Below, in pieces: positions 28,644-37,461 of a stretch of DNA of 64,000 bases. The position numbers and the translations under genes were made by a program. The notes under the pieces are model-generated. The model was not told the origin of the DNA, did no database searches, and saw nothing but the letters and a program-made list of their open reading frames with translations. Each line of letters begins with the position of its first letter. The stretch's first letter is position 1. The DNA comes from Arthrobacter sp. H-02-3 (GTDB taxonomy: Bacteria > Actinomycetota > Actinomycetes > Actinomycetales > Micrococcaceae): contig NZ_PYUI01000017.1 in NCBI RefSeq assembly GCF_003097355.1, positions 1-64,000 of the forward strand, given 5' to 3'.

Positions 28644-31187
28644 TTAGCGCTGCACAGCCCCGAAGCGTTCGTGGGCAGCGGCGACGGCACCCTCACGGGC
28701 CGCCGATGCCTCGTCCGCCGTCAGGGTACGGTCGTCGGCGCGGAAGCGCAGGCTGAACGCGAGCGACTTCTTGCCGTCCTCGATGCCCTTGCCCGCGTAG
28801 ACGTCGAACAGTGCGACGTCCTCGAGCAGTTCGCCGGCGCCTTCACGCAGGGCCGTAAGCACCTCTCCGGCCGGGACGTCCTGCGGGACCACGAGGGCCA
28901 CATCCTGGGTCGCCACCGGGTACGTCGAGATGTGCCGGGCCACGATCACGTCGGCGGCGGCCTCGAACAGGGCGTCGGCGTTCAGTTCCAGCGCCACGGA
29001 GCGGGCCGGCATGTCGTAGGCTGCCAGCAGCTTCGGGTGCAGCTCCCCGGCATAGCCCACCACCTCGCCGGTGCGCAGGGCAATCTGCGCGGCCCGGCCC
29101 GGGTGGAAGGCCTGGTGCCGGCCCTGAGTGACCACGAGGTCGACGCCGAGCACGTCGCCGGCGACGCGGGCGATATCCAGGGCGTCGGCCCAGTCCCACG
29201 CCCGCGGGGCGTGGCCCGGGGCTGCGGGCGAGTCGTGCCCCGTGAGAACCGCGGCGAGGTGCAGCGGCTGGTCCGGGACGCCGTCGTACAGGGCATCCAG
29301 CACCTCGTCGCCGGGTTTGACGCCGAGCGGCGGAATCGAGGCGGTGCCCAACTGCTCGCCGGGCAGGAACACGAGCCCGGCCTCGAAGAGGGCGAGGTCG
29401 CGGAAACCACGGGAGTGGTTGCGCTTGGCCACCTCGATCAGGCCCGGCAGGATGGAGGTCCGCAGGAAGCCGTGCTCCTCGCTGATCGGGTTCGCCAGTT
29501 TGAGGGCCATGCGCGCCGCACCCTCGGCAGGAACGCCGAAGGTGTCGTTGGCGGCCTTGGACACGAACGGGTAGGCCAGCACTTCGGTAAGTCCGGCGTC
29601 GGCGAGGGCCTGGATCAGGCGTCGACGCTGCTGCTGGACACGGGTCAGGCCACGGCCCGGCGGCGCCACCGGCAGGGTTGCCGGGATCTTGTCGTAGCCG
29701 ACCAGCCGGGCGATTTCCTCGGTGAGGTCGTCTTTGGTTTCGAGGTCGTTGCGCCAGCTCGGGGCGGTCACCGTATGGCCGGCGGCGCTCGTTTCGACGA
29801 CGGCGCCGAGGTCCTCGAGCGAGGTCACGATGTGGTCCTCGGTGAAGTCGATCCCGATCCGGGCGGCAGCGTAGCCTGCCGGCAGTTCGATGGTGACGGC
29901 GTCCGGTGCAGTGCCGACGTCGGTCCCCGCCTCGTCGGCGGTGCCGCCGGCGAGTTCGACCAGCAGGTCCACCACGCGCTGGGCGGCGACGTCGGCAACC
30001 TGCCAGTCCACGCCGCGTTCGAAGCGCTTGGACGCCTCGGATGGGAGCTTGTGGCGGCGGCGCGAGCGCGCGATCGAGACTTCGTCGAAGTGCGCGGCCT
30101 CGACCAGGACGTTGGTGGTGGAGTCCGATACCTCGGTGTGGGCACCGCCCATGACGCCGGCGATCCCGATGGGCCCGGAGGCGTCCGTGATGAGCAGGTC
30201 CTCGGCGTCGAGCGTGCGCTCCTTGTCATCCAGGGTGGTGATCTTCTCCCCTGCCGCGGCCCTCCGGACCACGATGTCGCCGGACAGCTTGTCCAGGTCA
30301 TAGCAGTGGTTCGGCTGCCCGAGCTCGAGCATGACGTAATTGGAGATATCCACCGGCAGGGAGATGGACCGGATGCCGGCGAGCCGGAGGCGGGACGTCA
30401 TCCACGGCGGGGTGGGCCGGGTGGCGTCCACGCCGCGCACGGTGCGGGCCACGAAGCGGTCGCAGCCGGGCTTGCCGTAGATCGGGGCGTCGTCGTTGAG
30501 CTTGACGCCGTAGCCGCCGGACAGCACCTGCGGGGCGTGGACCTTGGATGCCGGGTCGGTGAACTCGGTGCCGGTGGCATGCGCGTATTCACGGGCCACT
30601 CCGCGGATGGAGAAGCAGTAGCTGCGGTCCGGGGTGACGTTGATTTCGGCGGCCTGGTCATAGAGGCCCAGGAGTTCCATGGCGTCGGTGCCCAGTTCGG
30701 GGTCGAGGCCGATCCGGGACAGGACCAGGATGCCGTCGTGGTCCTCGCCGATGCCGAGTTCACGCACGGACGCGATCATGCCGGCGGAGAGGTGTCCGTA
30801 AGTCTTGCGTGCGGAGATGTGGAAGTCGCCGGGCAGTACGGCACCGGGGAGGGTGACAACCACCTTGTCGCCTTCGACGAAGTTGTGGGCGCCGCAGATG
30901 ATGCCCTGCACACCGGAGGGGTCGATGCCCTCACCGGTCAGGGTCTGCTGCTGGCCTTCGGGGACAACCCGGACCTGGCACCAGTTGATGGTCTTGCCGT
31001 TGGTCTGGGGTTCCTTGACGATGCTGAGCACCTGGCCCACCACGATCGGACCCTGGATGGTGTCCGTGGGACGGTGGACCGCTTCTTCTTCGAGTCCGAC
31101 CTTGACGAGCTCGGCCATGACGTCTTCGGCCGTTGCTTCGGCCGGTACCTGCGCGAATTCGCGCAACCAGGAAAGTGGGATACGCAC
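28644..31187 (-). CDS. pheT: phenylalanyl-tRNA synthetase beta subunit
   Basis: Large subunit of the alpha2-beta2 PheRS. The 847 residues show the N-terminal tRNA-binding (EMAP-like) domain (about 40-155), the B3/B4 editing region, B5 domain, and a C-terminal FDX-ACB anticodon domain (DVALVVPQDVPAGEV near 760). The GTG start lies 2 bases after the pheS stop, with GGAG in the end of pheS as SD. It forms an operon with pheS. Confidence 0.97.
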   Translation of the reverse strand: MRIPLSWLREFAQVPAEATAEDVMAELVKVGLEEEAVHRPTDTIQGPIVVGQVLSIVKEPQTNGKTINWCQVRVVPEGQQQTLTGEGIDPSGVQGIICGAHNFVEGDKVVVTLPGAVLPGDFHISARKTYGHLSAGMIASVRELGIGEDHDGILVLSRIGLDPELGTDAMELLGLYDQAAEINVTPDRSYCFSIRGVAREYAHATGTEFTDPASKVHAPQVLSGGYGVKLNDDAPIYGKPGCDRFVARTVRGVDATRPTPPWMTSRLRLAGIRSISLPVDISNYVMLELGQPNHCYDLDKLSGDIVVRRAAAGEKITTLDDKERTLDAEDLLITDASGPIGIAGVMGGAHTEVSDSTTNVLVEAAHFDEVSIARSRRRHKLPSEASKRFERGVDWQVADVAAQRVVDLLVELAGGTADEAGTDVGTAPDAVTIELPAGYAAARIGIDFTEDHIVTSLEDLGAVVETSAAGHTVTAPSWRNDLETKDDLTEEIARLVGYDKIPATLPVAPPGRGLTRVQQQRRRLIQALADAGLTEVLAYPFVSKAANDTFGVPAEGAARMALKLANPISEEHGFLRTSILPGLIEVAKRNHSRGFRDLALFEAGLVFLPGEQLGTASIPPLGVKPGDEVLDALYDGVPDQPLHLAAVLTGHDSPAAPGHAPRAWDWADALDIARVAGDVLGVDLVVTQGRHQAFHPGRAAQIALRTGEVVGYAGELHPKLLAAYDMPARSVALELNADALFEAAADVIVARHISTYPVATQDVALVVPQDVPAGEVLTALREGAGELLEDVALFDVYAGKGIEDGKKSLAFSLRFRADDRTLTADEASAAREGAVAAAHERFGAVQR

Positions 31188-31189
31188 TG

Positions 31190-32251
<1,062 letters not shown>

Positions 32252-32334
32252 CTACTGTTCTTAGCTACGAGTCGGATCATGCCAACGGCGCACGGCCGGG
32301 CACAGGGCACGGACGCGGGTTGTCGGCAAGGCTT

Positions 32335-32425
32335 ATTGTCACAGTTCATTGTCACAGTTCCCGGTCACGGTTCCCGATCACAATTCTTGATCACGGTTCC
32401 TGATCACGGTTCGCTGTCCCAGTTC
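32335..32425. repeat. seven degenerate 13-bp tandem repeats upstream of pheS
   Basis: Seven head-to-tail 13-base units start at 32335, 32348, 32361, 32374, 32387, 32400 and 32413, with a consensus near CTGATCACGGTTC. Units 1 and 2 are identical; the others differ at 1-5 positions. They occupy the intergenic stretch between divergent pheS and the gene at 32678, about 85-175 bases upstream of the pheS ATG. Confidence 0.9.
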
Positions 32426-32430
32426 GCTGC

Positions 32431-32472
32431 GCTGGATTCATTGTGCTGGATTCATTGTGCTGAATTCATAGT
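32431..32472. repeat. three 14-bp tandem repeats upstream of pheS
   Basis: Three 14-base units, GCTGGATTCATTGT twice (32431, 32445) and GCTGAATTCATAGT (32459), directly abut the 13-bp block with only 5 bases between. The remaining parts of the 32252-32677 gap hold no gene that I can support. Confidence 0.9.
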
Positions 32473-32677
32473 GCTGGCCAGCCGAGATCCCTCCGGCGGG
32501 CACTTCCTCCAGTCTAGTAGACGGCCGTCGGCCGCACGGCAACGGCCGCGTGACGTGACACATCACGGCGGCTCTCCTAAGGTCCCCGGCGCGCCCCCGG
32601 GGTCGGGCTTGCCTGACCACCGGACATGTCCCCCCGCTCCCCTGACCCGTGGACATGTCCCCGGCTACCATGGCCTC

Positions 32678-33121
32678 ATGACGTCCGGTCAACGGCTGCG
32701 GCAGATCGCCAACATGCTCAATGGCACCACCCTCCTGGGGCTGGCGCTGGCGGTCTGTGCCGGGACGAACGTCGGCAGGGGTCCGCGTGGGCTGCTGATC
32801 GCGAGCCACTACCGCTGGCGGCTGCCCTTTGCCGGGGCCTTCACGGTGGGCAACGTGATCCTCTTCCGTGCCGGCCCGGAAGCCGCCCGCGCCAATCCGG
32901 CACTGCTCGGACACGAGGAGCGCCACAGCACCCAGTACGCCTGGTGCCTGGGGCTTCCCTTCCTTCCCCTGTACTTCATCGCCGCGGGCTGGTCGCTCTG
33001 GCGGACGGGCAACCCGGGCAGCGCGAACTTCTTCGAGCGCCACGCCGGGCTGGAAGCAGGCGGCTATCCCCGCGCGAGCGCCCCGGCGACCGATCCGCGA
33101 ACAAACCGCACACGGGCGTGA
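32678..33121 (+). CDS. putative membrane protein with HEERH motif
   Basis: A 147-residue protein with one N-terminal hydrophobic stretch (about 17-32) and a second near 100-116. Between them is GHEERHSTQYAW, a HEXXH-type sequence, followed after the second hydrophobic stretch by NFFERHAGLEAGGY. The family occurs in actinobacteria but I know of no assigned function. The HEXXH could bind metal, but this is only a motif match. I start at ATG 32678. The SIMPL gene follows 27 bases downstream, so the two may be co-transcribed. Confidence 0.7.
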   Translation: MTSGQRLRQIANMLNGTTLLGLALAVCAGTNVGRGPRGLLIASHYRWRLPFAGAFTVGNVILFRAGPEAARANPALLGHEERHSTQYAWCLGLPFLPLYFIAAGWSLWRTGNPGSANFFERHAGLEAGGYPRASAPATDPRTNRTRA

Positions 33122-33148
33122 CTGCCCCCGAGCGATACGAGGCCTGAC

Positions 33149-33787
33149 ATGACACACAACCCCAGAAGCATTTCGGTCACCGGAACCGGCAGCGCGGAGG
33201 CGGTGCCTGACCTCCTGACGTTGTCAGTTGGCGTCGAATGCCGCCGGGCTACTGTGGCCGAGGCCTACGGCGACGCCGGAACACGCTCGGCCGCCATCAC
33301 GTCGGCGCTCCGGCAGCACGGGGTGGACGGCCCCGACATGTCCACCTCCGGGCTGAACGTCCGCGCCGAAGTGAACTGGCAGGAGGGCCGCGGACAGACC
33401 GTCACCGGCTATCTGGCCTCAAGCACGCTCACCATCAGGATCCGAACGCTGTCCGCATCCTCGGAGGTCATCGCCGCGGCCGTTGCCGCCGGCGGAGACG
33501 ACGTCCGGCTGAACGGCCTGACGCTCGGCTTCGCGGATTCCGCCGGCGTCGAGGTCCGGGCGCGGGAGGCTGCCTGGCAGGATGCCCGCACCACAGCCGC
33601 GCACTACGCCGACCTCTCCGGGACAGGCCTGGGCAGGGTTCTTTCCCTCACCCAGCACACCGGGTTCCAGCCGCCGGTCCCGGTCGCGAAGATGCAGCGC
33701 GCGGTGGCGGCGGAAGCTCTCACCGTTGAGGCCGGTGAGTCGAGCGTCACCGCCACGGTCGGCGTCGTCTGGGAACTGCTCGACTGA
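33149..33787 (+). CDS. SIMPL (DUF541) domain protein
   Basis: A 212-residue member of the YggE/SIMPL family. It opens ISVTGTGSAEAVPDLLTLSVGVE and contains the paired repeat fold typical of DUF541 (segments at about 85-110 and 180-210). Many relatives are periplasmic and secreted; this one has no signal peptide and should be cytoplasmic. Family members have been linked to oxidative-stress tolerance and to signalling scaffolds, but the precise role is unknown. Confidence 0.88.
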   Translation: MTHNPRSISVTGTGSAEAVPDLLTLSVGVECRRATVAEAYGDAGTRSAAITSALRQHGVDGPDMSTSGLNVRAEVNWQEGRGQTVTGYLASSTLTIRIRTLSASSEVIAAAVAAGGDDVRLNGLTLGFADSAGVEVRAREAAWQDARTTAAHYADLSGTGLGRVLSLTQHTGFQPPVPVAKMQRAVAAEALTVEAGESSVTATVGVVWELLD

Positions 33788-33838
33788 GTCATCCTGTCGA
33801 CGCTTGAGCCGCTGGCGGCCTGCCTGGCGCTCGGCCCG

Positions 33839-34480
33839 CTAGTGCGTTGCGCCGGCAGCGATCTTGAGATCCGTCGTCGTCGCGAGCGCGGTGCGGACGA
33901 CGACGGCGAGCGCCGCCGCCATCTGGTGCGCCGGCAGCGACGGCGTGCTGTTCCCGGCCGGAAGTTGGCTGTCCTCGTAGGGGACGTGGACGAAGCCTCC
34001 CCTGGTGCCCGGCCGCAGCCTCAGTGCGTGCATGAGCGCATAGAAGGTGTGGTTGCACACATAGGTCCCCGCGCTTTGCGACACTTCCGCCGGGATCTGT
34101 TCTGCGGCCAGGGCCGCGAGCGCCGCCTTGACCGGCAGGGACGTGAAGTAGGCTGCCGGTCCGCCGCTGACCACGGGTTCGTCCACGGGCCGGTTGCCGG
34201 CGTTGTCCGGGATCCGGGCGTCGTCACAGTTGATGGCCACGCGCTCCAGGGAGATACGTGCCCTGCCGCCGGCCTGGCCGGTGCACAGCACGAGTTCCGG
34301 CCGGAAGCGCTCCAGAGCCTCCTCCAGCACCGTCGCCGATGTCCCGAAGACGCAGGGAAGTTCCACGGCCCGGACGTCGAGTCCTTCCGACCGGAGCAAC
34401 CGCGCCGCCGAACGGGCCGCGGCCCAGGACGGGTTGGTTGTTTCGCCACCGAAGGGCTCGAATCCGGTCAGGAGAATCAT
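33839..34480 (-). CDS. pcp: pyroglutamyl-peptidase I
   Basis: Cysteine peptidase of family C15 that removes N-terminal pyroglutamate from peptides. The catalytic triad residues are visible as Glu79 in ISLERVAIN, Cys142 in GTYVCNHTFY and His165 in GFVHVPY. The protein opens MILLTGFEPFGG as the family does, and its length (213 aa) is normal. It is convergent with the SIMPL gene. The 278 bases between its start and the map gene show no gene. Confidence 0.95.
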   Translation of the reverse strand: MILLTGFEPFGGETTNPSWAAARSAARLLRSEGLDVRAVELPCVFGTSATVLEEALERFRPELVLCTGQAGGRARISLERVAINCDDARIPDNAGNRPVDEPVVSGGPAAYFTSLPVKAALAALAAEQIPAEVSQSAGTYVCNHTFYALMHALRLRPGTRGGFVHVPYEDSQLPAGNSTPSLPAHQMAAALAVVVRTALATTTDLKIAAGATH

Positions 34481-34758
34481 CGCCCCAGCCTAACAACGCG
34501 CCACCACGATGCGGCCCAACGATTCGCTCCGGCAGATCGCCCCCACACTGCGCTCGGCGGCGCTTGTCGCGGCGAAAGGCGGCATGGCCGGCGTCGTACC
34601 TTCCAGTGAGGCACCCCGGGATCCGGGGGAACACGACATGATCCAGCCGGCAGCCTAAGCAGTCCTTCGTCGCGTAATCCAGGCTCGGCCTGTTGGACAG
34701 TCTCCGTACAGCGGATCCTGCATCAGATGCAGCACACGGGGCAGGTCTGGCTCCGATC

Positions 34759-35541
34759 TCACGGGTGCGCCTGCGTCGGCAAGGTGAGTATTTCGGCTCC
34801 GTCGCTGGTGATGGCGATCGTATGCTCACTGTGTGCTGTCCGGCAGCCTGTCGCACTTCGGAGCGTCCACCCGTCGGCGTCGGTGGTGAGTTCAGCGGTG
34901 TCGGCCATGACCCACGGCTCGAGTGCGAGCAGCAAACCGGGGCGCAGTTTGTATCCGCGGCCCGGCCGTCCGGTGTTAGGAACGTGCGGGTCCTGGTGCA
35001 TCGTCGATCCGATGCCATGACCGCCAAACTCGGTGTTGATCGGGTATCCCGCCTCGCTGAGGACCGAGCCGATGGCATGGGAGATGTCGCCGATGCGAGC
35101 CCCGGGTCGGGCAGCGGCTATCCCTGCGTTCAATGCGCGCTCGGTCGCGCTGATCATTGCGACGCTCTCCGGGGGCCTTGAGTCGCCCACGATGAAGCTG
35201 ATGGCAGAGTCCGCAGCGACTCCTCGTTTGGAGACGGCGAGGTCGAGTGTCAGCAGGTCGCCGTCGGCGAGCGCGTAGTCGTACGGGAGCCCGTGGAGCA
35301 CGGCGTCGTTGACGGCCGTGCAGATGTAGTGTCCGAACGGCCCGCGCCCGAAGGATGGCTCGTAGTCGACGTAACAGGACTGCGCTCCAGCGTCGACGAT
35401 CATGCTCCGGGCCCACCGGTCGAGGTCCAGGAGGTTCGCGCCGACTGTGCTTCGGCTCTTCAGCGTCTGCAGGATGTCGGCGACAAGGGCGCCTGTTTCT
35501 TTTGCTCGGGCCAGTTCGGCGGGGTTCAGGATCTCGGTCAT
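34759..35541 (-). CDS. map: type I methionine aminopeptidase
   Basis: Removes N-terminal methionine. All five metal ligands are visible: Asp100, Asp111, His175 (GGHGIG), Glu208 (ALEPW) and Glu239 (SEHTIAI), with His83 in the substrate site. The 260-residue length is normal for a stand-alone type I enzyme without an N-terminal zinc finger. The canonical bacterial copy usually lies near secY and adk, so this copy beside an XRE regulator is probably an extra paralogue. It is divergent from the XRE gene and shares its palindromic operator region. GAGAAAGG precedes the ATG. Confidence 0.93.
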   Translation of the reverse strand: MTEILNPAELARAKETGALVADILQTLKSRSTVGANLLDLDRWARSMIVDAGAQSCYVDYEPSFGRGPFGHYICTAVNDAVLHGLPYDYALADGDLLTLDLAVSKRGVAADSAISFIVGDSRPPESVAMISATERALNAGIAAARPGARIGDISHAIGSVLSEAGYPINTEFGGHGIGSTMHQDPHVPNTGRPGRGYKLRPGLLLALEPWVMADTAELTTDADGWTLRSATGCRTAHSEHTIAITSDGAEILTLPTQAHP

Positions 35542-35567
35542 GCGGCGCCTTTCTCACGCATCCAATA

Positions 35568-35597
35568 ACTATACCGGCCATATTATCCCGGTATAAT
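35568..35597. promoter_or_regulatory. palindromic operator and divergent -10 boxes between map and XRE gene
   Basis: A perfect 8-bp inverted repeat, TATACCGG (35570-35577) and CCGGTATA (35588-35595), with a 10-base spacer. Its right arm overlaps a consensus TATAAT (35592-35597) pointing to the XRE gene. Its left arm overlaps TATAGT on the minus strand (35568-35573) pointing to map. The position suggests one dimeric regulator, likely the XRE protein, controlling both promoters. Confidence 0.7.
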
Positions 35598-35604
35598 CGG
35601 AGCC

Positions 35605-35907
35605 ATGGTCAGGTTGCCGCTTACATTCGAAGAGGTCGAGCGCGGACAGCGCCTCGGCGCCCTGTTGCGTCGCGCCAGGGGAGGGCGCTCGATGCTCGAC
35701 GTCGCGCTCGATGCACGCGTCTCACCGGAGACCCTCCGGAAGATCGAGACGGGCCGTGTCGCGACCCCCGCCTTCCCGACTATCGCTGCGATCGCCGAGG
35801 TCCTGGGACTTTCCCTCGATGCTGTGTGGGCCGAGGTTAACCAGCCCAAACGTGGCGCTGAGCCGATCAGCTCCGATCACAACGCACGCGAGCGGCTGGC
35901 CTCGTAA
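35605..35907 (+). CDS. XRE-family helix-turn-helix regulator
   Basis: A 100-residue DNA-binding protein with a Cro/C1-type helix-turn-helix (about 15-75). The recognition region is MLDVALDARVSPETLRKIETGR, then FPTIAAIAEVLGLSLDAVW. The ATG follows a consensus TATAAT by 7 bases and has no SD, so the mRNA is most likely leaderless. The overlapping palindrome suggests autoregulation. It is divergent from map. No effector domain is present. Confidence 0.88.
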   Translation: MVRLPLTFEEVERGQRLGALLRRARGGRSMLDVALDARVSPETLRKIETGRVATPAFPTIAAIAEVLGLSLDAVWAEVNQPKRGAEPISSDHNARERLAS

Positions 35908-35956
35908 GTCTCAATCCCGCAGCTGCGTTGGAGGCTTCCAGGAGAAGCGCCTGGGG

Positions 35957-37039
35957 TCAGCCGCCAAGACGGAGGGTGATCAGCAGCCCGATCAGTACGA
36001 CCACGCCGGCCAGAAACATCGCGGACTTGGGATTGCCGAAGTTGAGCGTCCATCCCAGACCGAACCGGCGCGGAACCATCAGCGCGTGGTCGTCGCGGTT
36101 GACATAGAACAGGCCACCGCGCCAGTACTTGTCGTCGTCGCGGTGGGTCAGCCCGGTGTCCTTCTCGCCCTCATCCCGCTCACGGTTGTTTCCCGCCAGG
36201 ACCATGATGGCAACCACGACGGCGGCCAGGACCGGAAGCACGACCATCAGCGGCGCCCACCGCGTGACCGTCCCGGTCCACCTCAGCAGCGATGATCCCA
36301 GCATCCCCACGTCGATCATCGCGGCCAGCCCGAGCAGCGCCTTGGAGCCCAGGGACATGTACTGGCGATACCAGCGCGCGGAGCCTACCGGGTGCGCCGG
36401 GTCGAGGTCGGGCCGGCTGTGGAAGATGGCCGCCGCGATACCCGCCAGCAGCGCGGTCACGCCGATCTGCACGAACACCAGAGAGAAGGCGGTGCCGACC
36501 GATTTGGCGGCCACCCGGTTAGGCGCGCCGTTCGCGCCATAGTGGACCGCGAGCATCTCGGGCATCGACGGGTAACTGACCACACCGATCACCACCGTGG
36601 TGACCGTGACGATCACTGCAGGGGCCAGCCAGAGCCAGGGAAACCGCGGCGGATCTGTCCGCAGTCCGGTGTCCACCGCAATGCCTTGATGCAGGCCCTC
36701 ATACCAGCCTCCGGCGGCCTTGGCGGCCCGGATCTCATGGTTGGCCAGGAAGAAGCAGCCGTAAAAAACGCCGAGGAGCACCACGACCGACAGCGGCAGC
36801 AATACCGTTTCACCGGTCACGCCGTAGATGGCGCCGCCGACCACGGCGGCAACGAGTCCACCGACGAGTACCCGCCATCGGTAGATACGGGTCTGCCTGA
36901 CCACCGTCGGGTCTCCGGCACGCCGGGCTGGCACCCGGACTCCGAAGGGGACAGTCGGGCCGGTGATCGAGGGCAGCACGAGGGCAAGCGTGAGCACCAG
37001 TGCTGACAACATGGAACTCAGGGCGATGGCAACGGTCAT
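35957..37039 (-). CDS. DUF1648 / DUF5808 membrane protein
   Basis: A 360-residue polytopic membrane protein, with hydrophobic segments near residues 5-25, 50-95, 140-165, 195-220, 250-300 and at the C-terminus. The DUF1648 signature YPSMPEMLAVHYGANGAPNR lies at about 165-185. The DUF5808-like segment DDKYWRGGLFYVNRDD...NFGNPKS is near the end. The start ATG 37039 overlaps the GntR stop in ATGA, so the two are translationally coupled. Similar regulator-membrane pairs occur in Firmicutes and actinobacteria; function is unknown. Confidence 0.85.
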   Translation of the reverse strand: MTVAIALSSMLSALVLTLALVLPSITGPTVPFGVRVPARRAGDPTVVRQTRIYRWRVLVGGLVAAVVGGAIYGVTGETVLLPLSVVVLLGVFYGCFFLANHEIRAAKAAGGWYEGLHQGIAVDTGLRTDPPRFPWLWLAPAVIVTVTTVVIGVVSYPSMPEMLAVHYGANGAPNRVAAKSVGTAFSLVFVQIGVTALLAGIAAAIFHSRPDLDPAHPVGSARWYRQYMSLGSKALLGLAAMIDVGMLGSSLLRWTGTVTRWAPLMVVLPVLAAVVVAIMVLAGNNRERDEGEKDTGLTHRDDDKYWRGGLFYVNRDDHALMVPRRFGLGWTLNFGNPKSAMFLAGVVVLIGLLITLRLGG

Positions 37040-37392
37040 GGCATGTCCTCGGGCTGTGTGGCGCCGAATGAATCGAGTACGGATCGACAGATCTCGAGAA
37101 CCTCGTCGGGTGGCAGTCCTCTGGCCACGGCCTCCGCCAGGAGGGTCCGTGCCCTCACGGTCCACTCGGCGGAGAACGGCGGGGCCGCGGCCGTGGAAGT
37201 CACCACCGCCCCGGACTTGCGGTTGAGCCGAATCACGCCCTGCTGGCGCAGGAGGTCGTACGCCTTGTTCACGGTGTGAAAGTTGATCCCGAAGTCCGCA
37301 GCGAGCGTCCTGGTGGCCGCCAACGAGCTGCCCACGGTCAGCACACCCTCGGCGATCGCCTCCACGATCCGGTCCCGAAGCATTCGATGCAC
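37036..37392 (-). CDS. GntR family regulator (YtrA-like)
   Basis: A short GntR protein of 118 residues with the winged helix at about 5-70 (VGSSLAATRTLAADFGINFHTVNKAYDLL) and a small helical C-terminal part, as in the YtrA subgroup. These often control transporter or membrane genes in the same operon. Start is GTG 37392 or ATG 37383; an in-frame stop lies just upstream, so the N-terminus is slightly short for the family. It is coupled to the DUF1648 gene and divergent from the radical SAM gene. Confidence 0.87.
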   Translation of the reverse strand: MHRMLRDRIVEAIAEGVLTVGSSLAATRTLAADFGINFHTVNKAYDLLRQQGVIRLNRKSGAVVTSTAAAPPFSAEWTVRARTLLAEAVARGLPPDEVLEICRSVLDSFGATQPEDMP

Positions 37393-37426
37393 TGCCGAAT
37401 CTCATCCGCATGGTTCGACGGCATCC

Positions 37427-37455
37427 TTGACATTAAGTCGAACATATATTCGAAT
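37427..37455 (+). promoter_or_regulatory. SOS (LexA) box within promoter of the radical SAM gene
   Basis: A consensus -35 TTGACA (37427-37432) is followed after 17 bases by TCGAAT (37450-37455), 6 bases before the ATG at 37462. Between them lies TCGAACATATATTCGA (37438-37453). It differs by one base from the actinobacterial LexA consensus TCGAAC-N4-GTTCGA. The box would block the -10. This strongly suggests DNA-damage control of the downstream gene and a leaderless mRNA. Confidence 0.75.
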
Positions 37456-37461
37456 GGTGGC

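Noticed and set aside
32335-32472. CRISPR array
   Set aside because: Units are contiguous 13-14-bp direct repeats with no spacers and no cas genes.
32252-32677. T-box or Phe leader peptide for pheS
   Set aside because: No T-box sequence (TGGNACCGCG-like) and no short frame with clustered Phe codons was found.
34481-34758. tRNA or small gene between pcp and map
   Set aside because: No cloverleaf, TTCRA arm or plausible SD-led frame could be found.
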